Shown here in pieces: positions 1 to 4,943 of a stretch of 7,296 nt of DNA. The position numbers and the translations under genes are program-made. How positions within the stretch are numbered: the stretch's first letter is position 1; each line of letters opens with the position of its first letter. This DNA is from Abditibacteriota bacterium (lineage in GTDB: Bacteria; Armatimonadota; UBA5829), in contig JAGDDM010000274.1 in NCBI GenBank assembly GCA_017958015.1, positions 1-7,296 of the forward strand, written 5' to 3'. The notes under the pieces were generated by a model. That model saw nothing but the letters and a program-made list of their open reading frames with translations, was not told the DNA's origin and did no database searches.

Positions 1-375
1 ATCGCCCGCGTAACGAATATTCGCGGATTTGCTTTTGTTGCGAAACTCCACAATCACATTGTCCACGTTGTCCATGCCGAAAACAGGGGGCATATAAATA
101 TCCTCAAAACCGGTCAGAGCAACCGTAAAAACATCGTCTTCGTCGTAAACCCAACCGGAAACGTTTTTCGACCCGAAATTTGCGCTGTCGTACAAATTCG
201 TGTCGGAACTCCTGTTAAAATCAAAACCGTTGGGCTCCGCGTCTCTCATAAACGGCTCATGGGAATCGTAATTGAAAATATTCCAATTGAATGCTCCCCA
301 ATCCGTGATTGACACGTCGGCGAAAGAGGCGGACGCCAAAGCGATGAGAGACAAGATAAACAATACTTTTTTCAT
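1..375 (-). CDS. PEP-CTERM-type secreted protein, paralogue A (partial, 3' end outside window)
   Basis: The start codon is at 373-375 (minus strand) and 125 codons are visible before the window edge, so the C-terminal sorting signal is not seen. The N-terminus is a clear signal peptide: two Lys, a hydrophobic core, and a likely cleavage site after SASFA (residue 19). GGAGG lies 6 nt before the ATG. It is a near-copy of the gene at 483-1136: 14 base differences over the shared 439 bp, 11 of them changing residues (A20D, V28A, C29F, D32N, T33I, L42F, R63D, N64S, D66N, T86A relative to copy B). By analogy it should be exported and anchored or sorted through a PEP-CTERM tail. The function of the mature domain is unknown. 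It is Asp/Asn-rich, and no known enzyme motif is visible. Confidence 0.8.
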   Translation of the reverse strand, partial: MKKVLFILSLIALASASFADVSITDWGAFNWNIFNYDSHEPFMRDAEPNGFDFNRSSDTNLYDSANFGSKNVSGWVYDEDDVFTVALTGFEDIYMPPVFGMDNVDNVIVEFRNKSKSANIRYAGD

Positions 376-396
376 GATTTTCCTCCCCGAAATAAG

Positions 397-434
397 GTTA
401 ATACAACATTAACACAGGGCGGAAAATTTGTCAA
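397..434 (-). promoter_or_regulatory. Promoter with overlapping dyad, copy A
   Basis: Reading the minus strand, TTGACA (429-434, consensus -35) is followed after 17 bp by TAATGT (406-411, a weak -10). The -10 lies inside the perfect inverted repeat GTTAAT-ACAAC-ATTAAC (397-413), which looks like an operator. The RBS GGAGG is at 382-386. The same arrangement is present unchanged upstream of the second copy. Promoter and operator function is inferred from spacing and symmetry only. Confidence 0.6.
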
Positions 435-439
435 ATCGG

Positions 440-475
440 CACAAAAAATCCGCCCCGTAGGGCGGTATTTTTGTG
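440..475 (-). terminator. Rho-independent terminator of the 483-1136 gene (probably bidirectional)
   Basis: A six-base-pair GC stem (CCGCCC 450-455 with GGGCGG 460-465, tetraloop CGTA) is flanked by an A-run on the left and a T-run on the right, which extend the pairing out to about 440-475. On the minus strand the stem is followed by ATTTTTT, the expected U-tract, and it starts 7 bp after the stop codon of the PEP-CTERM gene. The mirrored T-run means it could also stop plus-strand transcription. It separates the two tandem copies, so each is likely its own transcription unit. Confidence 0.85.
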
Positions 476-482
476 TACTGTC

Positions 483-1136
483 TTACTTCTTGATTCTTCT
501 CTTGATTCCCGCGAGAGAACCCAGCCCCATAAGGGCATAGGCAATCGTGCCCGGTTCCGGAACCTCGGTCTCCGGCCTGCCCATCATAAACCGCGCGGAA
601 CCGTAAGTGTTCGGAGTTGTGTTGGCAAACGAGTAACCACCGCCGCTGTTAGCATGTCCCAGCACGATATATATTTCGTCAACCGCGTCTCCGGTACCGA
701 AATCGTTATAAACGGAGAACACGTTGTCGAAATCAAACACATACGTTCCGGCGCCGATATAATCGCCCGCGTAACGAATATTCGCGGATTTGCTTTTGTT
801 GCGAAACTCCACAATCACATTGTCCACGTTGTCCATGCCGAAAACAGGGGGCATATAAATATCCTCAAAACCGGTCAGAGTAACCGTAAAAACATCGTCT
901 TCGTCGTAAACCCAACCGGAAACGTTTTTCGACCCGAAATCCGCGTTGCGGTACAAATTCGTGTCGGAGCTCCTGTTAAAATCAAAACCGTTGGGCTCCG
1001 CGTCTCTCATAAGCGGCTCATGGGAATCGTAATTGAAAGTATCCCAATTGCATACTCCCCAATCCGTGATTGACACGGCGGCGAAAGAGGCGGACGCCAA
1101 GGCGATGAGAGACAAGATAAACAATACTTTTTTCAT
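483..1136 (-). CDS. PEP-CTERM sorting domain protein, paralogue B (complete, 217 aa)
   Basis: This is a small exported protein. Residues 1-19 form a signal peptide with a likely cut after SASFA. The mature part (about 20-190) is rich in Asp, Asn, Gly and aromatic residues, and predicted strands suggest a beta-rich surface domain that I do not recognise. The C-terminus is a textbook PEP-CTERM signal: VPEP at 192-195, a short hydrophobic stretch (about 197-211) and a basic end KRRIKK (212-217). In known systems this tail is cut by an exosortase and the protein is passed to the cell surface or extracellular matrix. No exosortase gene is in the window. The ATG at 1134-1136 has GGAGG 6 nt upstream and its own promoter, and a terminator follows the stop. 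A second copy lies directly downstream (1-375). The PEP-CTERM assignment is secure; the role of the mature domain is unknown. Confidence 0.92.
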   Translation of the reverse strand: MKKVLFILSLIALASASFAAVSITDWGVCNWDTFNYDSHEPLMRDAEPNGFDFNRSSDTNLYRNADFGSKNVSGWVYDEDDVFTVTLTGFEDIYMPPVFGMDNVDNVIVEFRNKSKSANIRYAGDYIGAGTYVFDFDNVFSVYNDFGTGDAVDEIYIVLGHANSGGGYSFANTTPNTYGSARFMMGRPETEVPEPGTIAYALMGLGSLAGIKRRIKK

Positions 1137-1200
1137 GATTTTCCTCCCCGAAATAAGGTTAATACAACATTAACACAGGGCGGAAAATTTGTCAAATCGG
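762..1200. repeat. Tandem direct repeat, copy B
   Basis: This is the second copy of the segment at 1-439, without gaps. The match stops abruptly after 1200: copy A continues into the terminator hairpin while copy B continues into the unrelated structured region at 1201. The boundary therefore sits a few bases upstream of the -35 box, as expected if the duplicated unit is one gene with its promoter and terminator. Confidence 0.95.
1158..1195 (-). promoter_or_regulatory. Promoter with overlapping dyad, copy B
   Basis: TTGACA (1190-1195) is separated by 17 bp from TAATGT (1167-1172), minus strand. The perfect dyad GTTAAT-ACAAC-ATTAAC occupies 1158-1174 and covers the -10. The RBS GGAGG is at 1143-1147. 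A DNA-binding regulator at the dyad would be expected to block RNA polymerase; no candidate regulator gene of that kind is adjacent. The -10 matches consensus poorly (3 of 6), so an activator is also possible. Confidence 0.6.
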
Positions 1201-1334
1201 ATTTTGGGGCATAGTCCCGCACCGCAATGCGGGTTGGTAGAATCCGTCGGCTTTACCGACACATTCCCTGACACCCGATCCCAAAACTTCGGGCCGCTCT
1301 TTCGAGCGGTCCGAAGTTTTGAAAGGAAAATAAC
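1201..1334. other. Gene-free region with several RNA-like hairpins, unassigned
   Basis: No convincing gene lies between the PEP-CTERM promoter and the anti-sigma stop codon. The region is rich in inverted repeats: CCCGCA/TGCGGG (1216-1221 with 1228-1233), GTCGG/CCGAC (1246-1250 with 1256-1260) extended by GAAT/ATTC (1240-1243 with 1263-1266), and an outer pair TTTTGGG/CCCAAAA (1202-1208 with 1280-1286) that would close a three-way junction. The outer pair shares 1282-1286 with the 18-bp hairpin that follows, so the two are mutually exclusive. I do not recognise a known riboswitch, SRP RNA, tRNA or insertion-sequence end. It may be a structured RNA, a mobile-element remnant, or terminator plus chance pairing. 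Confidence 0.45.
1282..1321 (-). terminator. Long stem-loop, probable transcription terminator after the anti-sigma gene
   Basis: The two arms (1282-1299 and 1304-1321) pair over 18 bp around the loop TTTC. The only imperfect pair is G1293 with T1310: a G-U wobble in a plus-strand transcript, but a C-A mismatch in a minus-strand one. It lies 36 bp beyond the stop codon of the minus-strand anti-sigma gene and ends in TTTTGGG on that strand, a short U-tract. On the plus strand it ends in TTTTGAAAGG. It is a plausible terminator for the sigma operon, possibly bidirectional. The short T-run and the wobble polarity leave room for another role. Confidence 0.5.
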
Positions 1335-1357
1335 ATGAAACGGAATTATCTTCGATT

Positions 1358-2308
1358 TTATTCCGCGACGAACACTCTGTCGCTGAGGGAGTAGGCGCCT
1401 TCCGCCAGTTCCTTCACGGTTTCGGCGGCGGTTTTGTCCTCGTAGCTGATTCTGCCGGCGCCGATTTCCACCTTGGCGGGGGCGATGATAATCACCGAGT
1501 AGGTGGCGGAAGCGTTCCGCAGCGCTCCCAACAGCGTGGGGGCTTCGGAGCGGAACAGCCGTCTGCCGGAGGCCTCCGGATCGTCGGTGGCGGGGAGCAT
1601 CACAAAAATGTCGTTGCGGACTCCGTTTTTGGTGGCGGCCACCCGAACAACGGTGGATTTCGCTTCCGGGTTCTCGGCGACGGCCACGGGCACGCCGCAG
1701 TCATCGTTGCCGGAGTATATCACTCTCTCGCCGGAGTCGTCGCCCACGCTGACGGCGTAGGTTGTGCCGCTCTTGTCGGAGTTTTTGAACTTGAAGAAGT
1801 AGAGAATCTTTCCCTCACCGGCCCGGGTGTCCAAAGCAAACTTAATGGGGGAATCCGGGGCGGAATATATGACTCTGCCCACGTCCACGGACCGCCAGGA
1901 ATCGTCGTCGTCGTTAGCGGCGTTTTGGGACTCCAAAGCGGGGATGTCCGAAATGTTCAGCATATCCGCGATGGCGGACTTGGCGGGAGTGAACCACACG
2001 GCCACGCAAAGAAGCGCGGCGGCGGCGGCGGTGGCGGCCACGGTCCGCAGGGAAAATCCCATGGAGAAGAAATTATTCTTCGCGGCCCGGCGCTTTTCCG
2101 CCGCCAACGCGGAAATCACGTTGGCTCTGAAATAGGGCGGAACCGGAACTTCCTCCGGTTTGTATTCCGCGGCCATCCGGTAAAGAGCGGCAAGCTCGCG
2201 GCAGTCGGCGCATTCGTCGATATGCTTTCGACAGGCGTCGGCCAAATCGCCGTCAAGACCGCCGTCGACGTAAGTCGGCAGCATGACTTCGAAATCTTTG
2301 CAATTCAT
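1358..2308 (-). CDS. Transmembrane zinc-finger anti-sigma factor (zf-HC2 type, 316 aa)
   Basis: The protein likely holds the neighbouring ECF sigma factor inactive at the inner membrane. The cytoplasmic N-terminus (about 1-40) is a zinc-binding anti-sigma domain: MNC at the start, then His29-x3-Cys33-x2-Cys36 (HIDECADC), the hallmark of this family. One membrane helix spans about residues 88-106 (Ala/Leu/Val-rich, followed by WFTPAKSA). The remaining ~200 residues should be outside the cytoplasm. Residues 255-316 have a helix/strand pattern resembling the STN/DUF4974-like fold at the end of FecR-type anti-sigma factors; this is a weak similarity judged by eye. The start at 2308 is chosen over an in-frame ATG at 2386 because AGGAG lies 9 nt upstream, the zinc finger begins there, and the extra 26 residues are Lys/Thr-rich and unlike the family. 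It lies 128 bp downstream of the sigma gene. Confidence 0.88.
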   Translation of the reverse strand: MNCKDFEVMLPTYVDGGLDGDLADACRKHIDECADCRELAALYRMAAEYKPEEVPVPPYFRANVISALAAEKRRAAKNNFFSMGFSLRTVAATAAAAALLCVAVWFTPAKSAIADMLNISDIPALESQNAANDDDDSWRSVDVGRVIYSAPDSPIKFALDTRAGEGKILYFFKFKNSDKSGTTYAVSVGDDSGERVIYSGNDDCGVPVAVAENPEAKSTVVRVAATKNGVRNDIFVMLPATDDPEASGRRLFRSEAPTLLGALRNASATYSVIIIAPAKVEIGAGRISYEDKTAAETVKELAEGAYSLSDRVFVAE

Positions 2309-2371
2309 ACGGCTTGTCTCCTTTACTTGATTTTTCGCGGAAAATGTCGCCGTTTTCCGCTTTGTATGTTT

Positions 2372-2400
2372 TTTGACGCATCCCATTGCCGGAATGTTCC
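2372..2400 (-). promoter_or_regulatory. Candidate ECF-sigma-dependent promoter ahead of the anti-sigma gene
   Basis: On the minus strand GGAACA (2395-2400) matches the GGAAC -35 motif typical of ECF sigma factors. After 17 bp comes GTCAAA (2372-2377), which resembles the GTC/TCAAA-like -10 of several ECF groups. The predicted start of transcription would leave a leader of roughly 55-60 nt before the anti-sigma ATG. The -35 also sits in a perfect 14-bp palindrome, CCGGAATGTTCCGG (2389-2402). A promoter here would let the sigma factor raise its own inhibitor. The motif match is seen; its use by this sigma factor is inferred. Confidence 0.45.
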
Positions 2401-2436
2401 GGGTTTAAAGGAAATTTTTTAAAATTTTTTCCGTCT

Positions 2437-3039
2437 TTAAAACAATTCGTCTTTTCGGGCCTGTAAAATCTTCGCGAGAGCCAGTCCCGCCCGGTTGATT
2501 CGGGACTTCACGGTACCCACGGGAATATTCAGAATGGACGCGATTTCCTCGTAGGTGCGCTCCTCGAAGCGAAAGAGGGTAATCACGATCCGGTGCTGTT
2601 CCGGCAGGGAGTTCACCGCGTCCCGGATAATCTTCCGGCGCTCCTCGGTAATGGCCAGCTCCTCCGGCGGCGGCGCGGGATCCGCGATTTCCGCCGAGCG
2701 CCCGCTTTCCTTCTTCTCCGCCCGCTCCTCAATGGATACGACTTTGCCGAAGGAGGCTTTTTTTCGCATGTCCAGATAGATGTTGGTGGTGATTCGGTAC
2801 ATCCAGGTGGTGAACGAGGAGTCGCCCCGGAAAGATTTTACGGACCTGTAGGCGCGGATGAAGGCCTCCTGGGCCACGTCCGCCGCGTCCGAAGAGTTTC
2901 CGGTGAGCCGGTAGGCAAAGTTATAGACCCGCTTCTCGTATTTCCGTATAAGCTCGTCGAAGGCTTCCGTGTCGCCTTTGCCGCTGGCGGCGATGAGAAC
3001 CTCGTCGTCGGATTTTCGCGGAGTCCAAATACTAAACAT
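2437..3039 (-). CDS. ECF-family (RpoE-like) RNA polymerase sigma factor, 200 aa
   Basis: This is an alternative sigma factor directing RNA polymerase to a stress or envelope regulon. The two canonical ECF domains are present. Region 2 (about 27-93) includes DVAQEAFIRAYRSVKSF and the -10-recognition stretch FTTWMYRITTNIYLDMRKK. Region 4 (about 136-190) includes the helix-turn-helix TYEEIASILNIPVGTVKSR (162-180). The linker (94-135) is charged and Pro-rich. Length and layout are normal. The start follows the DUF4446 stop codon by 9 bp with only a weak GGAA 12 nt upstream, so translation is probably coupled to the preceding gene. The anti-sigma gene follows on the same strand. The sigma identity is certain; the ECF group and regulon cannot be read from here. 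Confidence 0.95.
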   Translation of the reverse strand: MFSIWTPRKSDDEVLIAASGKGDTEAFDELIRKYEKRVYNFAYRLTGNSSDAADVAQEAFIRAYRSVKSFRGDSSFTTWMYRITTNIYLDMRKKASFGKVVSIEERAEKKESGRSAEIADPAPPPEELAITEERRKIIRDAVNSLPEQHRIVITLFRFEERTYEEIASILNIPVGTVKSRINRAGLALAKILQARKDELF

Positions 3040-3048
3040 GACGCGATT

Positions 3049-3543
3049 TTATTCCGTTGCCCGCCGGAGAGCCTCGGTTTCCTCGGCGGAGAGAGTTCGC
3101 TCCGCCTCGCCGCCCTTAACGCTCTTGGCGTAGACGGAGGAAGAGAGTCGGCTGTTCAGAATGTTGAACACCACGCCGTCGTTGCGGTCGTCCAGAAGAG
3201 CCAGAGCCACGCTCTGGTCGCCGGCCACATCCTCGAAGGCGTTGTAACGCACCAGCCCGATTTTGCGGATGCATTCCAAAGCTCTGGCGTCGCTCTTGTC
3301 GATGCGGTTAACCAGATACTCCAGTTTCTCGTCGGTTTCGTCGTTCTTGTCCCACAAATCGTCGATGGCTTTGGCGATTTCCATAACGCCGCCGTCGGCG
3401 ATTTTCGCGTTCTTGCGCCGCGCCAGTTTGCTTATTCTCGCTCCCAGGGCGATGTTCCATATAAACAGAATGAGGCACAGCAGGGCAAGCCCGGCGATGA
3501 TGTAGGTTTGGTTTGTTCGTATTGTCGAAAATATGATATTCAT
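3049..3543 (-). CDS. DUF4446 family membrane protein, 164 aa
   Basis: The protein has one N-terminal transmembrane helix (about 13-34, ending FIWNIALGARI). A basic, charged helical stretch likely to form a coiled coil follows (about 36-85). The C-terminal block has the sequence IRKIGLVRYNAFEDVAGDQ followed by SVALLALLDD-like and NGVVF elements, which I recognise as the conserved core of DUF4446. The family has no established function. It is the first gene of the leftward operon with the sigma and anti-sigma genes and has its own strong promoter. The -10 box lies 8 nt before the ATG and there is no Shine-Dalgarno sequence, so the mRNA is probably leaderless. A role in envelope sensing with the sigma factor is possible, but rests only on position. 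Confidence 0.85.
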   Translation of the reverse strand: MNIIFSTIRTNQTYIIAGLALLCLILFIWNIALGARISKLARRKNAKIADGGVMEIAKAIDDLWDKNDETDEKLEYLVNRIDKSDARALECIRKIGLVRYNAFEDVAGDQSVALALLDDRNDGVVFNILNSRLSSSVYAKSVKGGEAERTLSAEETEALRRATE

Positions 3544-3551
3544 GGTAATTC

Positions 3552-3580
3552 ATTATATCACATCCCACGGCTCGTGTAAA
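3552..3580 (-). promoter_or_regulatory. Strong sigma70-type promoter of the DUF4446-sigma-anti-sigma operon, probably leaderless
   Basis: On the minus strand TTTACA (3575-3580) is followed after 17 bp by TATAAT (3552-3557), preceded by TGA, an extended -10. Only 8 nt (GAATTACC) separate the -10 from the ATG at 3543, so transcription should start at or within 1-2 nt of the start codon. No ribosome binding site exists upstream. Confidence 0.8.
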
Positions 3581-3581
3581 T

Positions 3582-3611
3582 TTGGCAAGGGCGGCGGGAA
3601 AAGTGTATAAT
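3582..3611 (+). promoter_or_regulatory. Promoter of the HEPN gene, divergent and probably leaderless
   Basis: TTGGCA (3582-3587) and TATAAT (3606-3611) are spaced by 18 bp. The -10 ends 8 nt before the ATG at 3620, again leaving no room for a ribosome binding site. The two divergent -35 boxes are only one base apart (3580 and 3582), so one polymerase or regulator bound in this 76-bp gap would affect both directions. Confidence 0.75.
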
Positions 3612-3619
3612 ATATCGTA

Positions 3620-4852
3620 ATGATTACAGGCAAGCTCACTTACAAAAACACCGAATACGATTTTTCCCTGGACGGAGACATTCTCCGCCTTGCTCCCTCC
3701 GTGCCCGAGGACAAAAATAATTTTTCCCTGGCGGAGGCCTTCAAGCGGGGCACAAGCTTCGGCTCCGTGTACCTCGTGGGCCGAATCGACGGCGGCGGCG
3801 AAATCGTCATGGTGCCCCATCCCCCGGGAAACATTGAGGACAACATCTATTCCACCCGGATTGACTACGTATTCGAGTTCGCCGAGGACCGGCGGCCCAT
3901 TTCCCGGGCAAGCTTCGACTTCGAGGAACTGAATTACATCTACAAGTCCGTGCCCTACGAGGGTCCCCGTCCCTTCGGCGAGGTCCACGAGCCGGTGTAC
4001 AAAAACCGACAGGTCTTCTTCTTCAACAAACGGCCCGTGCTGCTGAACGTTATCCGATTCCGCAAGCCCTACCTTGAGACCACCTCCGACAAACCTTTCA
4101 AAGTCGCCACCCGCCTTGTGTTCGACTTCTACGAAACGAAGGAAGTGCGGATTCTTTTGACATATTTCTTCCTGGCCAAGGCCTTCGTGTCCTTCCTCTG
4201 CCGCCGCACCAACCCGAAGATAAACTCAATCCACCTCTTCGAAAAAATCTCCGGCACCTACAAGGACTGCTGCGACTTCTACCCCATGCGGGAGTCCATG
4301 TTCAGCTTCGAGCCCAAGGAGGTTATGGACCGGTACTTCATTCCCCAAAAAGCCGTCGCCGGCAACGAGGCGAAAATAGTGGAGGACATCATCACCCGAA
4401 ACCTCTACATCGCCCACTTGCCTTCGAGCCACTTCAACCGGTGGACCTTCACTCCGGCGGACTTTATCCTCGTCACCGCCGCCTTCGAGAACGAGTTCAA
4501 GCGGCGCTATCCGGATTGGCGGCCCAAACACAACGGCTTCATCCGCCTCTCCGACAAACTGGAGTTCATGGGCAGAATCTACGGCGACATCATAAACGAT
4601 TTCGGCGCCCGGCTCTACAAGCGCATAGAGGAACCCTTCGACTACAAACAGTGTCTGAAACGGGTGGTGGAAACCCGCAACGACCTAGCCCACGGAGATA
4701 TGTCCGGGGAGTTCCGGGGCCTCGTGTTTCTGGACATAATCGTAGTGGAAGCCATGGTCTATATGCTGCAGCTGTCGCCCTACGGAGTGGACCGAAAGAA
4801 AATTTCCAAGGTCCTGAAGCATTTGTTCTTCGGAGAGAAGAACGGATTTTAA
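3620..4852 (+). CDS. HEPN-domain protein, ApeA-like putative defence ribonuclease, 410 aa
   Basis: The N-terminal half (about 1-170) is predicted to be beta-rich (ITGKLTYKN..., GSVYLVGRIDGGGEIVMVP) and resembles, by eye, the ApeA-type N-terminal domain found fused to HEPN domains. The C-terminal part (about 275-405) is helical and contains AAFENEFKRRYPDW (287-300) and the sequence RNDLAHG, with Arg353 and His358 forming the Rx4H motif of HEPN ribonucleases. HEPN proteins of this layout are known or suspected RNases that act in anti-phage abortive defence, often on tRNA. No membrane segment or signal peptide is seen. The ATG at 3620 is the only sensible start and fits a leaderless transcript. 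lysS lies 91 bp downstream with its own promoter overlapping this gene's end. The Rx4H motif is directly visible; RNase activity and ApeA kinship are inferred, and the target is unknown. Confidence 0.7.
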   Translation: MITGKLTYKNTEYDFSLDGDILRLAPSVPEDKNNFSLAEAFKRGTSFGSVYLVGRIDGGGEIVMVPHPPGNIEDNIYSTRIDYVFEFAEDRRPISRASFDFEELNYIYKSVPYEGPRPFGEVHEPVYKNRQVFFFNKRPVLLNVIRFRKPYLETTSDKPFKVATRLVFDFYETKEVRILLTYFFLAKAFVSFLCRRTNPKINSIHLFEKISGTYKDCCDFYPMRESMFSFEPKEVMDRYFIPQKAVAGNEAKIVEDIITRNLYIAHLPSSHFNRWTFTPADFILVTAAFENEFKRRYPDWRPKHNGFIRLSDKLEFMGRIYGDIINDFGARLYKRIEEPFDYKQCLKRVVETRNDLAHGDMSGEFRGLVFLDIIVVEAMVYMLQLSPYGVDRKKISKVLKHLFFGEKNGF

Positions 4853-4876
4853 ATTAGAGTCGATTTATAGTATAAT
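4848..4876 (+). promoter_or_regulatory. lysS promoter overlapping the end of the HEPN gene
   Basis: A perfect -10 TATAAT (4871-4876) is preceded, after 17 bp, by TTTAAA (4848-4853), a 4-of-6 match to the -35. The predicted start is near 4883, within the palindrome CGTTAACG (4881-4888), giving a leader of about 60 nt. The -35 overlaps the TAA stop codon of the preceding gene, and no terminator is seen between the two genes, so some read-through into lysS is likely. Confidence 0.65.
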
Positions 4877-4891
4877 ATAGCGTTAACGACA

Positions 4892-4936
4892 GGTGCCGCC
4901 GAAGTCGGCGCCGCCCTATTTCCAAAAAACACGGAG
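4892..4936 (+). promoter_or_regulatory. lysS leader hairpin and ribosome binding site
   Basis: The leader folds into a hairpin at 4892-4915: CGCCG (4897-4901) pairs with CGGCG (4906-4910) around AAGT, and beyond a C-C mismatch GGTG pairs with CGCC. There is no T-tract, so it is not a terminator. The ribosome binding site CGGAG (4932-4936) lies 7 nt before the ATG at 4944 and fixes this start over the upstream GTG at 4893, which would lie within the hairpin. No T-box core (TGGNACCGCG) is present and the leader is too short for one. Confidence 0.6.
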
Positions 4937-4943
4937 TGTACAA

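Larger units (their letters stand above)
1..439. repeat. Tandem direct repeat, copy A
   Basis: This segment matches 762-1200 without gaps, with 14 mismatches (about 97% identity) and an offset of 761 bp. Copy A continues beyond the left edge, so the true repeat length is unknown. The shared block covers the upstream half of a PEP-CTERM gene, its ribosome binding site and its promoter, and ends just past the -35 box. Thirteen of the 14 mismatches fall between 180 and 340. The 99 bases from 341 to 439 (signal peptide start, RBS, promoter) are identical. Confidence 0.95.

Noticed and set aside
471..1073. Plus-strand 200-codon frame opposite the PEP-CTERM gene
   Set aside because: It is antisense to a gene with signal peptide, sorting signal, RBS and terminator, and has no recognisable features itself.
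1335..1394. 19-codon plus-strand ORF after GAAAGG, overlapping the anti-sigma 3' end
   Set aside because: It is too short, ends inside the convergent gene and has no recognisable content. It is mentioned only as part of the riboswitch-like layout and not called as a gene.
2309..2386. ATG at 2384-2386 as the anti-sigma start
   Set aside because: The added 26 residues are Lys/Thr-rich, run through the candidate ECF promoter and lack an RBS, while AGGAG precedes the ATG at 2308 where the zinc-finger domain begins.
2593..3579. Plus-strand 328-codon frame opposite the sigma and DUF4446 genes
   Set aside because: It spans two well-supported minus-strand genes and their promoter region, and no family is recognisable in it.
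4893..4943. GTG at 4893 as an upstream start of lysS, adding 17 residues
   Set aside because: The extra residues are not part of LysRS, the GTG lies in a leader hairpin, and a good RBS precedes the ATG at 4944.
4877..4943. T-box or lysine riboswitch controlling lysS
   Set aside because: The leader is about 60 nt, too short for either class, and lacks the T-box core sequence and a terminator.
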